Shown here: piece by piece, positions 42,751 to 51,158 of the stretch
Numbering within the stretch: the stretch's first letter is position 1
How the letters are laid out: the number at the start of each line of letters is the position of its first letter
Assembly (NCBI GenBank): GCA_030731745.1
Contig: JANQTJ010000046.1
Span: 62,001 to 126,000, forward strand
Length of the DNA stretch: 64,000 nucleotides
Origin: Flaviramulus sp.
Lineage (GTDB): Bacteria > Bacteroidota > Bacteroidia > Flavobacteriales > Flavobacteriaceae
Direction of reading: 5' to 3'
Notes under the pieces: generated by a model
The model's database searches: none
What the model saw: the letters and a program-made list of their open reading frames with translations, nothing else
What the model was told of the DNA's origin: nothing
Made by a program: the position numbers and the translations under genes

Positions 42751-43662
42751 ATGCGAGTTTTAATTACTGGAGCTACAGGATTAATTGGAGGAGAAATAGT
42801 TAAACTTTGTCATAAAAAAGACATAAAAGTAAACTATCTAACCACCAGTAAATCTAAACTTCAAAAAGAAGCAAATTACCAAGGTTTTTATTGGAATCCT
42901 CAAACTCAAGAAATTGATAATGATTGCTTTAAAGATGTTGATGCTATTATACATTTGGCTGGTGCAACAGTATCTAAAAGATGGACGTCTAATTACAAAA
43001 AAGAGATTTTGAATAGTAGATTAGAAACTACTCAATTACTTGTAAATAGCTTAAAAGGCGAAACCCATACCATCAAGCAAGTTGTTTCGGCTAGTGCTAT
43101 TGGTGTTTATCCAGACTCATTAATTAATTATTATGATGAAGATTTTAAGATTAATAAAGAGTCGGCATCATTCTTAACTCAAGTTGTAAATAAGTGGGAA
43201 AATGCCGTTGATGCTTTTTCAATATTAAATATTACAGTATCAAAAGTTAGAATAGGCTTAGTATTATCAAACAAAGGAGGCGCCTTACAAGAAATGGTAA
43301 AACCTGTAAAATTAGGCATAGGTGCTGCCTTTGGAGACGGTAAACAATGGCAATCTTGGATTCATTTAAATGATTTAGCCAATATATTCCTTTTCGTATT
43401 AAAAAACAATTTAAGTGGGTCATTTAATGGTGTTGCACCAAACCCCGTTACTAACCAAGAATTTACTAAGAATTTAGCTAGTGTTTTAAACAAACCTTTG
43501 TTTTTGCCAAATATCCCTAAGTTTTTTATGAAACTTGTTCTAGGAGAGATGCATAAACTGTTGTTTGAAAGTCAACGGGTTTGTTCTAAAAAAATAGAAA
43601 CTAAAGGTTTTAATTTTAAATTCAACAACTTAGAACCAGCCTTAATTAATTTATTGAAGTAA
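42751..43662 (+). CDS. TIGR01777 family epimerase-like oxidoreductase
   Basis: This 303-residue extended short-chain dehydrogenase-like protein has the NAD(P) motif ITGATGLIGGEIV, IHLAGATVSKRWT, an internal QWQSWIHLNDLANIFLFVL, FNGVAPNPVTNQEF, and a C-terminal DUF1731 region (LGEMHKLLFESQRVCSKKIETKGFNFKF). It is relatives of YfcH/SulA-like proteins; no substrate is known. It is preceded by a 118-bp A/T-rich gap that may carry a tiny hydrophobic frame. Confidence 0.9.
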   Translation: MRVLITGATGLIGGEIVKLCHKKDIKVNYLTTSKSKLQKEANYQGFYWNPQTQEIDNDCFKDVDAIIHLAGATVSKRWTSNYKKEILNSRLETTQLLVNSLKGETHTIKQVVSASAIGVYPDSLINYYDEDFKINKESASFLTQVVNKWENAVDAFSILNITVSKVRIGLVLSNKGGALQEMVKPVKLGIGAAFGDGKQWQSWIHLNDLANIFLFVLKNNLSGSFNGVAPNPVTNQEFTKNLASVLNKPLFLPNIPKFFMKLVLGEMHKLLFESQRVCSKKIETKGFNFKFNNLEPALINLLK

Positions 43663-43731
43663 TTTTAAACAAATTTTCATCTTTATATTTCTTAAAGTGA
43701 TACAAATTAGGCAATAAGTCTTTTTTGTAAC

Positions 43732-43775
43732 ATGACATTTATCATACTTATTTATTGATGTTTACAATAATTTTA
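43732..43775 (+). promoter_or_regulatory. Crp/Fnr-type promoter of tonB
   Basis: ATGAC-ATTT-ATCAT (43732-43745) is nearly identical to the hemN site. A -7-like box TAATTTTA (43768-43775; last base off consensus) starts exactly 36 nt on, the same spacing as at hemN and the SRPBCC-crcB operon. Confidence 0.6.
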
Positions 43776-43796
43776 TGGTATTAAATATTATTTGTC

Positions 43797-44525
43797 ATGA
43801 AAACTAAAAAGAATCCACAATTAGAAATTGGCCGAAATAGCAATATTTATTTTGCTATTGGTTTGAACTTAATGTTGTTGTTATCTTGGAGAGCATTAGA
43901 ATACAAAACTTACGAAAAAAGTGATTTTGTAATGGAAATGGTTAATATGGACGAACAACTAGAAGAAGATATTCCACTCATAAACATAAATACACCTCCT
44001 CCTCCACCACCTCCAGCTGTAGTAAGTGAAGCTATTCAAATAGTCGAGGATGTTGAAGAAATTGAAGAAACTATTATTGAAAGTACCGAGATAGGACAAG
44101 ATGATGCAATTGAAGAACGTATAGTAGAAGTAGGAGATGTAAGTGTTGAAGAAGTAGAGGAAGATGTTGAGGTTGCATTTGCTGTTATTGAAGATGTGCC
44201 AGTTTTTCCAGGATGTGAAGGATTAACTAAAAGCCAAACTAAAGATTGTTTTCAAGCAAAAATTCAAGAACATGTAAAAAATAATTTCAGATATCCTGAA
44301 ACTGCTTTACAACTAGGAATTCAAGGTCGTGTATCAGTAATTTTTGTAGTAAACACAAAAGGTTTTGCAAGTAACATAAGATCTAGAGGTCCGGATAAAG
44401 TTTTAGAAAAAGAAGCCGAGAGAATTATTGGCGTGCTTCCTAAAATGTTGCCAGGGAAACAACGTGGTAAACCTGTTAGTGTTGCTTATGCTGTTCCCAT
44501 ATTTTTTAAATACGCAGAAAATTAA
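43797..44525 (+). CDS. energy transducer TonB
   Basis: This 242-residue inner-membrane-anchored periplasmic protein passes proton-motive energy to outer-membrane receptors. It has a transmembrane helix (about 19-33), a proline run (PPPPPPP, near 63) with a very acidic spacer, and a C-terminal TonB domain (about 145-242, FPGCEGLTKSQTKDCFQAKIQEHVKNNFRYPETALQLGIQGRVSVIFVV). The transmembrane segment is short. It has no exbBD beside it. Its leader has a Crp/Fnr-type site. Confidence 0.93.
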   Translation: MKTKKNPQLEIGRNSNIYFAIGLNLMLLLSWRALEYKTYEKSDFVMEMVNMDEQLEEDIPLININTPPPPPPPAVVSEAIQIVEDVEEIEETIIESTEIGQDDAIEERIVEVGDVSVEEVEEDVEVAFAVIEDVPVFPGCEGLTKSQTKDCFQAKIQEHVKNNFRYPETALQLGIQGRVSVIFVVNTKGFASNIRSRGPDKVLEKEAERIIGVLPKMLPGKQRGKPVSVAYAVPIFFKYAEN

Positions 44526-44551
44526 TTTTTTTGAAAAATATTATTTTAATT

Positions 44552-44588
44552 AAAAGGCTAGGGGTTTAAAACCTTAGTCTTTTTTTTT
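44552..44588 (+). terminator. tonB terminator
   Basis: AAAAGGCTAGGG pairs with CCTTAGTCTTTT (with two G-U pairs) across a TTTAA loop, and a run of eight or more T follows. Confidence 0.72.
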
Positions 44589-44609
44589 ACAATTCAGCTT
44601 TAAAAAACA

Positions 44610-44659
44610 ACAGTTCGGTTATTACCTTTTTTAAAACGTCATTTTGCCTTAGATATTTG
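44610..44659 (+). promoter_or_regulatory. promoter of the LytTR operon with LytTR-type site
   Basis: ACAGTTCGGTTATT starts at 44610 and fits the LytTR consensus [TA][AC][CA]GTTN[AG][TG]. The -7 box GATATTTG starts at 44652, exactly 42 nt on, as at the TonB-dependent receptor promoter (35668/35710). This suggests that the LytTR regulator encoded at the end of the operon controls its own expression. Confidence 0.62.
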
Positions 44660-44684
44660 TACCACCATTTAAAAACAAATTATC

Positions 44685-45110
44685 ATGCAAAACCTAATTA
44701 AAATTTTCTGTATTACCATTCTAAGTATTTGTTCTTCTTTCGCACAGGAAGAAATTATAAATGATATTGAGGTAGTTATTACTAATCTAAGTAGTAATAG
44801 TGGGAAAGTATTTGTATCACTTTATAATTCAGAAAGCTCTTTTTTAAGCAAAGGGATTAAAGCTACTTACACTAAAATTGAAAACAATAATTGTAAAGTA
44901 ACTTTTAAAGATGTACCATTTGGAGTTTATGCAATTTCTTTGTTTCATGATGAAAATGGTAACAATATAATGGATTCTAATTTTTTAGGAATTCCGAAAG
45001 AAGCTTATGGATGTTCTAATAATGCTAGAGGTTTTATGGGGCCACCAAAATGGGAAGATGCAAAATTTCAAGTAACCAATTCAACTGTAAAACAAATTAT
45101 TAAACTTTAA
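44685..45110 (+). CDS. secreted DUF2141 protein (copy 2)
   Basis: This 141-residue protein has a signal peptide (1-20, cut near FAQ) and the DUF2141 fold: SSNSGKVFVSLYNSESSF, VPFGVYAISLFHDENGNNIMDSNFLGIPKEAYGCSNNARGFMGPPKW. It parallels the copy at 27582, including the HDEN-N-MD acidic loop. It is first in an operon with a TPR-like secreted protein, a histidine kinase, two 2TM proteins and a LytTR regulator. It could be part of what the system senses or produces; this is inference. Confidence 0.86.
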   Translation: MQNLIKIFCITILSICSSFAQEEIINDIEVVITNLSSNSGKVFVSLYNSESSFLSKGIKATYTKIENNNCKVTFKDVPFGVYAISLFHDENGNNIMDSNFLGIPKEAYGCSNNARGFMGPPKWEDAKFQVTNSTVKQIIKL

Positions 45111-45123
45111 AAAATAAAAAATT

Positions 45124-45747
45124 ATGAAACATGTACTCACTTTAACATTAATTCTAGTTTCAGGATTAATATCTGCACAAACTAACTACGAAAAAGGTAT
45201 GCAAAAAGCCTTTGAACTTTGGGCAGACAATAACCCAATAGAAGCCTCAAATTTATTTGAACGCATAGCAGCAGCAGAACCAGATAATTGGTTGCCAAAC
45301 TATTATGCGGCACATGTTAATATTATGAATAGTTTTGGAGAAAGAGATGAAGAGAAGTTAAGCGCTAAACTTAATAAAGCACAAGATTTAATAAATGATG
45401 CTTCAACCATATCAAAAGACAACCCAGAAATATTGGTATTACAAGCTTTGTTGCATACAGCTTGGGTAGCTTATGATGGTGCAACTTATGGGATGACATT
45501 ATCTGGAAAAGTGGTGGAATTATATAGTAAAGCTGAAAAAATTGCTCCAGAAAACCCAAGAGTAGTTGCTTGTAAAGCAGAGTGGGATATGGGTGGTGCG
45601 CGTTATTTTGGTCAAGATGCTAAGCCATTTTGTAAAGATATAGAACGTGCCATTGAACTTTTTGCTAACTTTAAACCAGAAACACCTTTTCATCCTAATT
45701 GGGGAAAAGAGCATGCAGTTAAAATTTTACAAACTTGCAACAAATAA
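45124..45747 (+). CDS. secreted TPR-like protein
   Basis: This 207-residue exported protein has a signal peptide (1-19, cut near SAQ) and helical repeats resembling tetratricopeptides: EKGMQKAFELWADNNPIEASNLFERIAAAEPDNWLPNYYAAHV and YSKAEKIAPENPRVVACKAEWDMGGARYFG. No enzymatic motif is seen. It starts 13 bp after the DUF2141 gene and precedes the sensor kinase, so a periplasmic accessory role in the signalling system is plausible. Confidence 0.72.
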   Translation: MKHVLTLTLILVSGLISAQTNYEKGMQKAFELWADNNPIEASNLFERIAAAEPDNWLPNYYAAHVNIMNSFGERDEEKLSAKLNKAQDLINDASTISKDNPEILVLQALLHTAWVAYDGATYGMTLSGKVVELYSKAEKIAPENPRVVACKAEWDMGGARYFGQDAKPFCKDIERAIELFANFKPETPFHPNWGKEHAVKILQTCNK

Positions 45748-45770
45748 TATTATTTTTTTAGAGTATTATC

Positions 45771-47114
45771 ATGACAAAATCAATTAAAAATATCTTCATC
45801 ACTTTTGTAATAGGATGTATCGTCTTTATTATTGGACACTTATTAGTAGATGGTTTTGAATTTGAGAATTTGAATGAAGCTCTAACTGATTTTATATTTT
45901 ATCAATTATATGCATTTGTTCTTGGTTATTCAAATATGTATTTTTTTGATCGTATTAATCGATTTAATTGGAAAAAAGAAAGCACAGTTAAACGTATTAT
46001 TTTTGGTGTTGTTGGATCAACAATAATAACTTTAATGGGGTTATTTTTTCTAAGAGCCTTTACATCTTTTGTTTATACCGATAAAACTTTTTATGAGTTT
46101 ATAGCGAATGAAAAGTTTAAGTATTACCAATTCGGACTTTGGATTACCTTAACCATAGTAAGCATTTTTCATATTATCTATTTCTATAATAGATACCAAC
46201 AAAATCGAATTAAAGAACAAAAGGTAATAGCTGGCACCGCAAATGCTAAATTTGATGCATTAAAAAACCAATTAGATCCTCATTTTCTGTTTAATAGTTT
46301 AAATGTGTTAACCAGTTTAATTGAAGAAAATCCATTAAACGCCCAAAAGTTTACAACATCACTATCTAAAGTATATCGCTATGTTTTAGAGCAAAAAGAT
46401 AAAGAATTAGTAACAGTTGATGAAGAATTGGAGTTTGCAAAAACTTACATGGCTTTATTAAAAATGCGTTTTGAAGATAGTATCATTTTTGAATTGCCAG
46501 AGAGAGCAGCTAACCCAGAAAGTAAAGTTGTACCACTATCGTTACAATTACTACTCGAAAATGCTGTTAAGCATAATATGGTAACTACCAGTAAGCCATT
46601 ACACATTAAAATTTATGAAGATGAAAACTATTTAATCATCGAGAACAATTTACAACCAAAACAAATAGTAAAAAAGAGTAGTGGCGTAGGTTTAAATAAT
46701 ATCATGCAGCGCTACGAATTGTTAACCAATAAAAAAATTAATATCAACAAAGAAGCAAACCGTTTTGCAATAGCTATACCAATGCTTACTAAACAAATAT
46801 CAGTTATGAGAACCCAAAACAGAAATCAAATAGACGATGGTTATTTACGAGCACGTAGTCATGTAGAAGAACTTAAAGGCTTTTATTACAGCCTGATATC
46901 ATACATTTTAGTAATTCCTTTTTTAATATTCGTTAACTATAAAACATCATGGGGTTTTCAATGGTTTTGGTTTCCTATGTTTGGTTGGGGTTTAGGTTTA
47001 GCTATTCATGCTTTTAGAGTTTTTGTTAATAATGGTGCGTTTGGCAGAAATTGGGAAAAACGTAAAATAGAAGAATTTATGCAACAGGAAGAACAAAACA
47101 ACCGTTGGAATTAA
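45771..47114 (+). CDS. LytS-type histidine kinase fused to a 2TM domain
   Basis: This 447-residue sensor has about four N-terminal helices (within 6-140) and a His_kinase domain with phospho-acceptor H171 in FDALKNQLDPHFLFNSLNVLTSLIEENP. The ATPase part has LQLLLENAVKHN and SSGVGLNNIMQRYELL. After residue ~355 comes a 2TM domain (RARSHVEELKGFYYSLISYILVIPFLIFVNYK ... GWGLGLAIHAFRVF ... WEKRKIEEFM). The two genes after it are stand-alone copies of the same 2TM module. Cognate regulator: the LytTR protein at 47899. Confidence 0.93.
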   Translation: MTKSIKNIFITFVIGCIVFIIGHLLVDGFEFENLNEALTDFIFYQLYAFVLGYSNMYFFDRINRFNWKKESTVKRIIFGVVGSTIITLMGLFFLRAFTSFVYTDKTFYEFIANEKFKYYQFGLWITLTIVSIFHIIYFYNRYQQNRIKEQKVIAGTANAKFDALKNQLDPHFLFNSLNVLTSLIEENPLNAQKFTTSLSKVYRYVLEQKDKELVTVDEELEFAKTYMALLKMRFEDSIIFELPERAANPESKVVPLSLQLLLENAVKHNMVTTSKPLHIKIYEDENYLIIENNLQPKQIVKKSSGVGLNNIMQRYELLTNKKININKEANRFAIAIPMLTKQISVMRTQNRNQIDDGYLRARSHVEELKGFYYSLISYILVIPFLIFVNYKTSWGFQWFWFPMFGWGLGLAIHAFRVFVNNGAFGRNWEKRKIEEFMQQEEQNNRWN

Positions 47115-47127
47115 TAAAACAAACATT

Positions 47128-47463
47128 ATGGAACGCATAGAAAACAGACTCACAATAAATAATTTTAAAAGAGAAGAAGCCTATATAAGAGCAGAAAAAA
47201 GATTAAAAGAATTAAAAGGCTTTTATTGGCATGCCTTCTGGTACGTTGCTGTAAACATATTTATTATTGTATTAATTGCATCAAACACCAATGGGGATAT
47301 TTGGAATTTTGGTACCTTTTCAACACCAATTTTTTGGGGTTTAGGTCTGGCTTTTCATGCCTTAGCAGTATTTGGTAAAAATTTATTTTTTAGCAAATCA
47401 TGGGAAGAACGTAAAATTAAAGAGTACCTAGACAAAGAAGACGATAACTTCAAATTTCAATAA
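47128..47463 (+). CDS. 2TM domain protein (first stand-alone copy)
   Basis: This 111-residue membrane protein consists of one 2TM domain: an amphipathic lead (EEAYIRAEKRLKELKGFYWHAFWYVAVNIFIIVLI), a second helix (PIFWGLGLAFHALAVFG) and a C-terminal SKSWEERKIKEYLDKE. It matches the C-terminal module of the adjacent kinase residue by residue in the key motifs. It starts 13 bp after the kinase gene. It probably binds the kinase or its membrane environment; the role is unproven. Confidence 0.88.
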   Translation: MERIENRLTINNFKREEAYIRAEKRLKELKGFYWHAFWYVAVNIFIIVLIASNTNGDIWNFGTFSTPIFWGLGLAFHALAVFGKNLFFSKSWEERKIKEYLDKEDDNFKFQ

Positions 47464-47465
47464 CA

Positions 47466-47789
47466 ATGAAATCAGAACAAGATAAAAAAGAGCTTTACAT
47501 AAAAGCTAAAAATAAAGTTAAGAACATAAAAATATTTTACTATCATTTAGTAGGCTATTTTATAGTAGTAGCACTTCTTTCATATAATTTATACATCATA
47601 GACGAAAACAATCCGTATGCAGATTTTTTCAAATGGTTTAACACCATTATCATGATAGCATGGACCATCTTTATAATCATTCATGGTTGGCAAGTTTTTA
47701 AAGGTAGAATTTGGTTTAAGAAAAGCTGGGAAGAAAAAAAATTAAACGAATATATGGAACACAACAATAATAAAATCACTTGGGAGTAA
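47466..47789 (+). CDS. 2TM domain protein (second stand-alone copy)
   Basis: This 107-residue protein is a more diverged 2TM module: KAKNKVKNIKIFYYHLVGYFIVVALLSY, a second helix IIMIAWTIFIIIHGWQVF, and KKSWEEKKLNEYMEH. It lacks the GLGLAFHA motif of its sister and has a shorter loop. It starts 2 bp after the previous gene, so translation is likely coupled. The intergenic repeat copy B separates it from the response regulator gene. Confidence 0.85.
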   Translation: MKSEQDKKELYIKAKNKVKNIKIFYYHLVGYFIVVALLSYNLYIIDENNPYADFFKWFNTIIMIAWTIFIIIHGWQVFKGRIWFKKSWEEKKLNEYMEHNNNKITWE

Positions 47790-47798
47790 CCACATTTA

Positions 47799-47880
47799 GG
47801 CGTTACCCATAAAGGGTCGCGCTTTCCATTATATCTTTTTTTCGTACCTCAAAAAAGGATACCATTTCAATCGCTAACGC
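47799..47880. repeat. dispersed intergenic repeat, copy B
   Basis: This copy begins GGCGTTACCC, then GGGTCGCGCTTTCC, a middle with a TATCTTTTTTT/AAAAAAGGATA inverted pair, and ends TTTCAATCGCTAACGC. It is the fullest of three copies and sits inside the LytTR operon, directly before the response regulator gene. Confidence 0.75.
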
Positions 47881-47898
47881 AAAACACAACAAAAAACA

Positions 47899-48654
47899 AT
47901 GAATGTAATTATTATAGAAGACGAAAAGCCATCGGCACGCCGTTTGCAACGCATGTTAAGTGCATTACAAATAGAAGCAGAAACCATGTTGCATTCTGTA
48001 GAAGAATCAATAGATTGGTTTCAAAATAACGAACACCCCGATTTAATTTTTCTAGACATTCAATTAAGTGATGGCTTATCTTTCGAAATTTTCGAAGCTA
48101 TTCATATTAAAAGCGCAGTTATTTTCACAACAGCTTACGATGAATATGCGTTGCAAGCCTTCAAACTAAATAGTATCGATTATTTATTAAAACCTATAGA
48201 TGAAGACGATTTAGCTAAAGCCGTAAAAAAATACCAAGAACGTGAGCCACAAAAACAAGCTGTTACTCTAGATTTTAACGATATTAAAAAACTACTAATA
48301 AACCCGATAGATAGAGAATATAAAAAACGTTTTTCGGTAAAAGTTGGTCAACATTTAAAACTAATTAATATCGATGACATTGAGTGTTTTTACAGCGAAA
48401 ACAAAGGCACTTATTTACATACCACAGAAGGCAGAAATTATCTTTTAGATACCACACTAGAGCTTTTAGAAAATGAACTTGAGCCACAAACCTTTTTCAG
48501 GATAAACAGAAAGTTTTTTGTTAATATTAATGCAATTAAAGATATGGTTAGTTACACCAACTCCCGTTTGCAAATAAAACTTAACTCTTACAAAGACGAT
48601 GAGATTATTGTTGCTCGGGAACGCGTAAAAGATTTTAAAGCATGGTTGGATTAA
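47899..48654 (+). CDS. LytTR-family response regulator
   Basis: This 251-residue regulator has a receiver domain (1-120; phospho-acceptor D53 in LIFLDIQLSDG, K98 in LLKPIDEDD) and a C-terminal LytTR DNA-binding domain (about 143-251: KKRFSVKVGQHLKLINIDDIECFYSENKGTYLHT, FFRINRKFFVNINAIKDM). It is the partner of the LytS-type kinase upstream. Two or three promoters in the window carry sites fitting the LytTR consensus, including that of its own operon. Confidence 0.95.
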   Translation: MNVIIIEDEKPSARRLQRMLSALQIEAETMLHSVEESIDWFQNNEHPDLIFLDIQLSDGLSFEIFEAIHIKSAVIFTTAYDEYALQAFKLNSIDYLLKPIDEDDLAKAVKKYQEREPQKQAVTLDFNDIKKLLINPIDREYKKRFSVKVGQHLKLINIDDIECFYSENKGTYLHTTEGRNYLLDTTLELLENELEPQTFFRINRKFFVNINAIKDMVSYTNSRLQIKLNSYKDDEIIVARERVKDFKAWLD

Positions 48655-48666
48655 TTTTTTATTAAA

Positions 48667-50106
48667 TTATAAATTTTCAATATTATCATCCATCCATTGT
48701 AACCTAAACTCAAGATAATCAATTAATGCATCTATCTCTTCACTGTAGGAAATATTGATACCAGTCCATCTATTATAATTTCTTTCAATTGCACCAGTTT
48801 CAATTAAATAGTTTGATGTGTTTTGAACTAAACTTACAACCTCCCTATTTGAAAAAACATTGGTTCTTAAAGTATTCCATCGTTGTTTAATTTCATTTTT
48901 AAATTGCGGATCTTCCATGAGTCTTTTCCACCAAAAGGGCACTAACCAAGCATCGTTTGGCGCATAACTATTGTAGTTTATAATCCAATCTTCTACAGGC
49001 ATTCTATCCGTATCATTATATCCTATATTTAAATCCCAAACGGGTCCCATTTTTAATTTACCATTAAGGTCTTTAGACATAAATGTACTTATTCTATAGG
49101 CATCAATATTTCTAACTAATTCATTAAGTAAAAAATAATCTACAAAGCTATTTACATCTATATATTCAGGATATGTTCTAATTCCAGAAGAAAAATCATC
49201 ATTTAATAAAGCGGTTTCAAAATCATAAATGTAATTTTTAATGTACTCCTTTTGTTCTGAAGAAATATCTTCAGCCTTGGGATATTCATATAAAAAATAA
49301 GTTTCTAAATTTTGATTTGAATGATATGGGGGTCCAAAAGGCATGATATTTAAAATTTCTCTATTTACGCTATAAGAAGATCTAAAACTGATGTTTTCAT
49401 TATATCTAGCATCATCTTCCCAATTAGTCTCGTAATATGCCAGGGGTTGATTAGGTGCTACATCTCCACCAGAAGTTTTATCTATTTTAAGTATATAACC
49501 TCCACTTATATTATCTGGGTCATTTTCATCAGGAGTTAATTTTTTAATATCAATTCTATTATCGTCTCTTTTTAATTTCTCCATAAAAATATAAGTGCCA
49601 GAAAAATCACCATTAACGGTGAGTTCAACAAACTTACATCGGCTAGCATAATTTCCCATAGATCGATACAGTTCATATCCTATGTAATGCCTCATTAGAG
49701 TAGGGTCGAATAATGTGTTTGTACTTGATCTAAATACTTGTCCTGTTAAAATCCAATCTTCTTCTTCTGGAAAGCCTAATATAGCTGTATCTATACCATC
49801 ATTAAATTCATCCCAAGTTTCAAAACCAAACGATTTTTTATCACTTAACCGAAATGATGTAGAGCCTCGGTATTCAATTCCAATTTGGTTTTCAAAAACT
49901 AATTCACCATTTTCTAAAATTTTTAAATATCCTGGTATTTTAGGTTCGTTTTCTATACTCGTATTTGTTTCAATTATGAAAGAAGGTAAACCAGAAACTG
50001 GAGTATTAGTTGATGGTTTAGCTATTCCAATTTTTTCTATTTCACAACTTGTTACAATTAATATCGATGTTATTAAAAAATATCTAAATAATTTATTCAT
50101 AAACAT
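48667..50106 (-). CDS. CotH-like kinase family lipoprotein
   Basis: This 479-residue envelope protein has a lipobox (LIVTSC, C21 from this start) and a CotH-kinase-like domain: IGIEYRGSTSFRLSDKKSFGFETWDE, DWILTGQ, LMRHYIGYELYRSMG, GTYIFMEKLKRDDNRIDIKKL, GGYILKIDK and GPVWDLNIGYND. Spore-coat CotH is an atypical protein kinase; here the substrate is unknown and the protein is probably at the outer membrane or surface. The ATG at 50106 overlaps the lpxD stop (TAATG). Another ATG two codons on (50100) is equally possible. Confidence 0.85.
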   Translation of the reverse strand: MFMNKLFRYFLITSILIVTSCEIEKIGIAKPSTNTPVSGLPSFIIETNTSIENEPKIPGYLKILENGELVFENQIGIEYRGSTSFRLSDKKSFGFETWDEFNDGIDTAILGFPEEEDWILTGQVFRSSTNTLFDPTLMRHYIGYELYRSMGNYASRCKFVELTVNGDFSGTYIFMEKLKRDDNRIDIKKLTPDENDPDNISGGYILKIDKTSGGDVAPNQPLAYYETNWEDDARYNENISFRSSYSVNREILNIMPFGPPYHSNQNLETYFLYEYPKAEDISSEQKEYIKNYIYDFETALLNDDFSSGIRTYPEYIDVNSFVDYFLLNELVRNIDAYRISTFMSKDLNGKLKMGPVWDLNIGYNDTDRMPVEDWIINYNSYAPNDAWLVPFWWKRLMEDPQFKNEIKQRWNTLRTNVFSNREVVSLVQNTSNYLIETGAIERNYNRWTGINISYSEEIDALIDYLEFRLQWMDDNIENL

Positions 50107-51098
50107 TACTGTTTTGCCAATTTTCTCATAACTACCCACTGTTTAAGCATATCTCTAGCATCTTGTGCAGGATATCCTAAAACGGTTTTTCCAGCTTCAA
50201 CATCGCCAACTACTCCAGAACCAGCTCCAACCGTAGCTCCAGAGTGTATGGTTGTGTGGTCTTTAATAGAGGCACTTCCACCAATTATTACTCCATCTCC
50301 AAGAGTTACTGATCCTGCGAGTCCGCTATGTCCTGCCATAATACAAAAACGCCCCATAATACTATTATGCGCTATTTGTACTAGGTTATCAATTTTACAC
50401 CCATCACCTACAATTGTTGCACTAAACTTAGCTCTATCAACACAAGAGTTTGCGCCAATTTCAACATAATGGCCAATAATTACATTTCCTATTTGTGGTA
50501 TTTTTGTTAAGCCTCTACCATCATCACTTGGTCGATAACCAAATCCATCAGCACCAATACTTACATTGGTATGAAAAATACAGTGGCTGCCTACTATACA
50601 ACGCTCCCTAATTACAGTTCCAGACCAAACGGTTGTATAATTGCCAATGGTAGTTTCATCAAACACACAAACATTAGGGTATAATATAACGCCTTCGCCT
50701 AACTCAACATCTTTACCTATATAACAATTAGCACCTATTTTACAACCTTTGCTTATAGTTGCTGTTTCATGTATTACCGCAGTTGGATGAATATCTATAT
50801 CAAAAACAGGAGGTGGCGGATTGAATAATTCTAAAATTTTAGCCATCGCTAAATCTGCATTTTTCACTTTTATTAAGGCTCGATTTTCACCAGTTTCAAT
50901 ATTTAAGTTGTCATTTATAATAGCTGCGCAAGCTTTAGATTCTGCCCAATATTTTAAATATTTTGCGCTGCCAATAAAAGTAATTTGATTGTCTTTAGCA
51001 GTTTGTAATTGCTCCGGACCTTCAATTTTAAGAGACGTGTTTCCTATTAATTCGCCTTGTAAAACATCATTAATTTCTTGTATAGTGTAAGATGCCAT
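50106..51098 (-). CDS. lpxD: UDP-3-O-acylglucosamine N-acyltransferase LpxD
   Basis: This 330-residue lipid A pathway enzyme adds the second 3-hydroxyacyl chain to UDP-glucosamine. It has an N-terminal uridine-binding domain (1-100) and a left-handed beta-helix of hexapeptide repeats (about 100-300), with the catalytic histidine H244 in LVQIAHNSIMGRFC and GADGFGYRP. A C-terminal helix follows. Other lpx genes are absent nearby. Flavobacteria often carry an additional LpxD-like gene, so this may be one of two. Confidence 0.88.
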   Translation of the reverse strand: MASYTIQEINDVLQGELIGNTSLKIEGPEQLQTAKDNQITFIGSAKYLKYWAESKACAAIINDNLNIETGENRALIKVKNADLAMAKILELFNPPPPVFDIDIHPTAVIHETATISKGCKIGANCYIGKDVELGEGVILYPNVCVFDETTIGNYTTVWSGTVIRERCIVGSHCIFHTNVSIGADGFGYRPSDDGRGLTKIPQIGNVIIGHYVEIGANSCVDRAKFSATIVGDGCKIDNLVQIAHNSIMGRFCIMAGHSGLAGSVTLGDGVIIGGSASIKDHTTIHSGATVGAGSGVVGDVEAGKTVLGYPAQDARDMLKQWVVMRKLAKQ

Positions 51099-51158
51099 TT
51101 ATTTAGTTTTGGTTAGTGTTTTGTAAATCTACTGAAAAATTATAAAAAGATTATTTTT

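Noticed and set aside
45769-45783. ATGACAAAATCAATT as a Crp/Fnr site before the kinase gene
   Set aside because: It contains the start codon of the kinase, the half-sites are wrongly spaced, and the gene is inside an operon.
49715-50131. A 138-codon plus-strand frame over the cotH gene
   Set aside because: It is antisense to a gene with clear lipoprotein and CotH features and has no recognisable domain.
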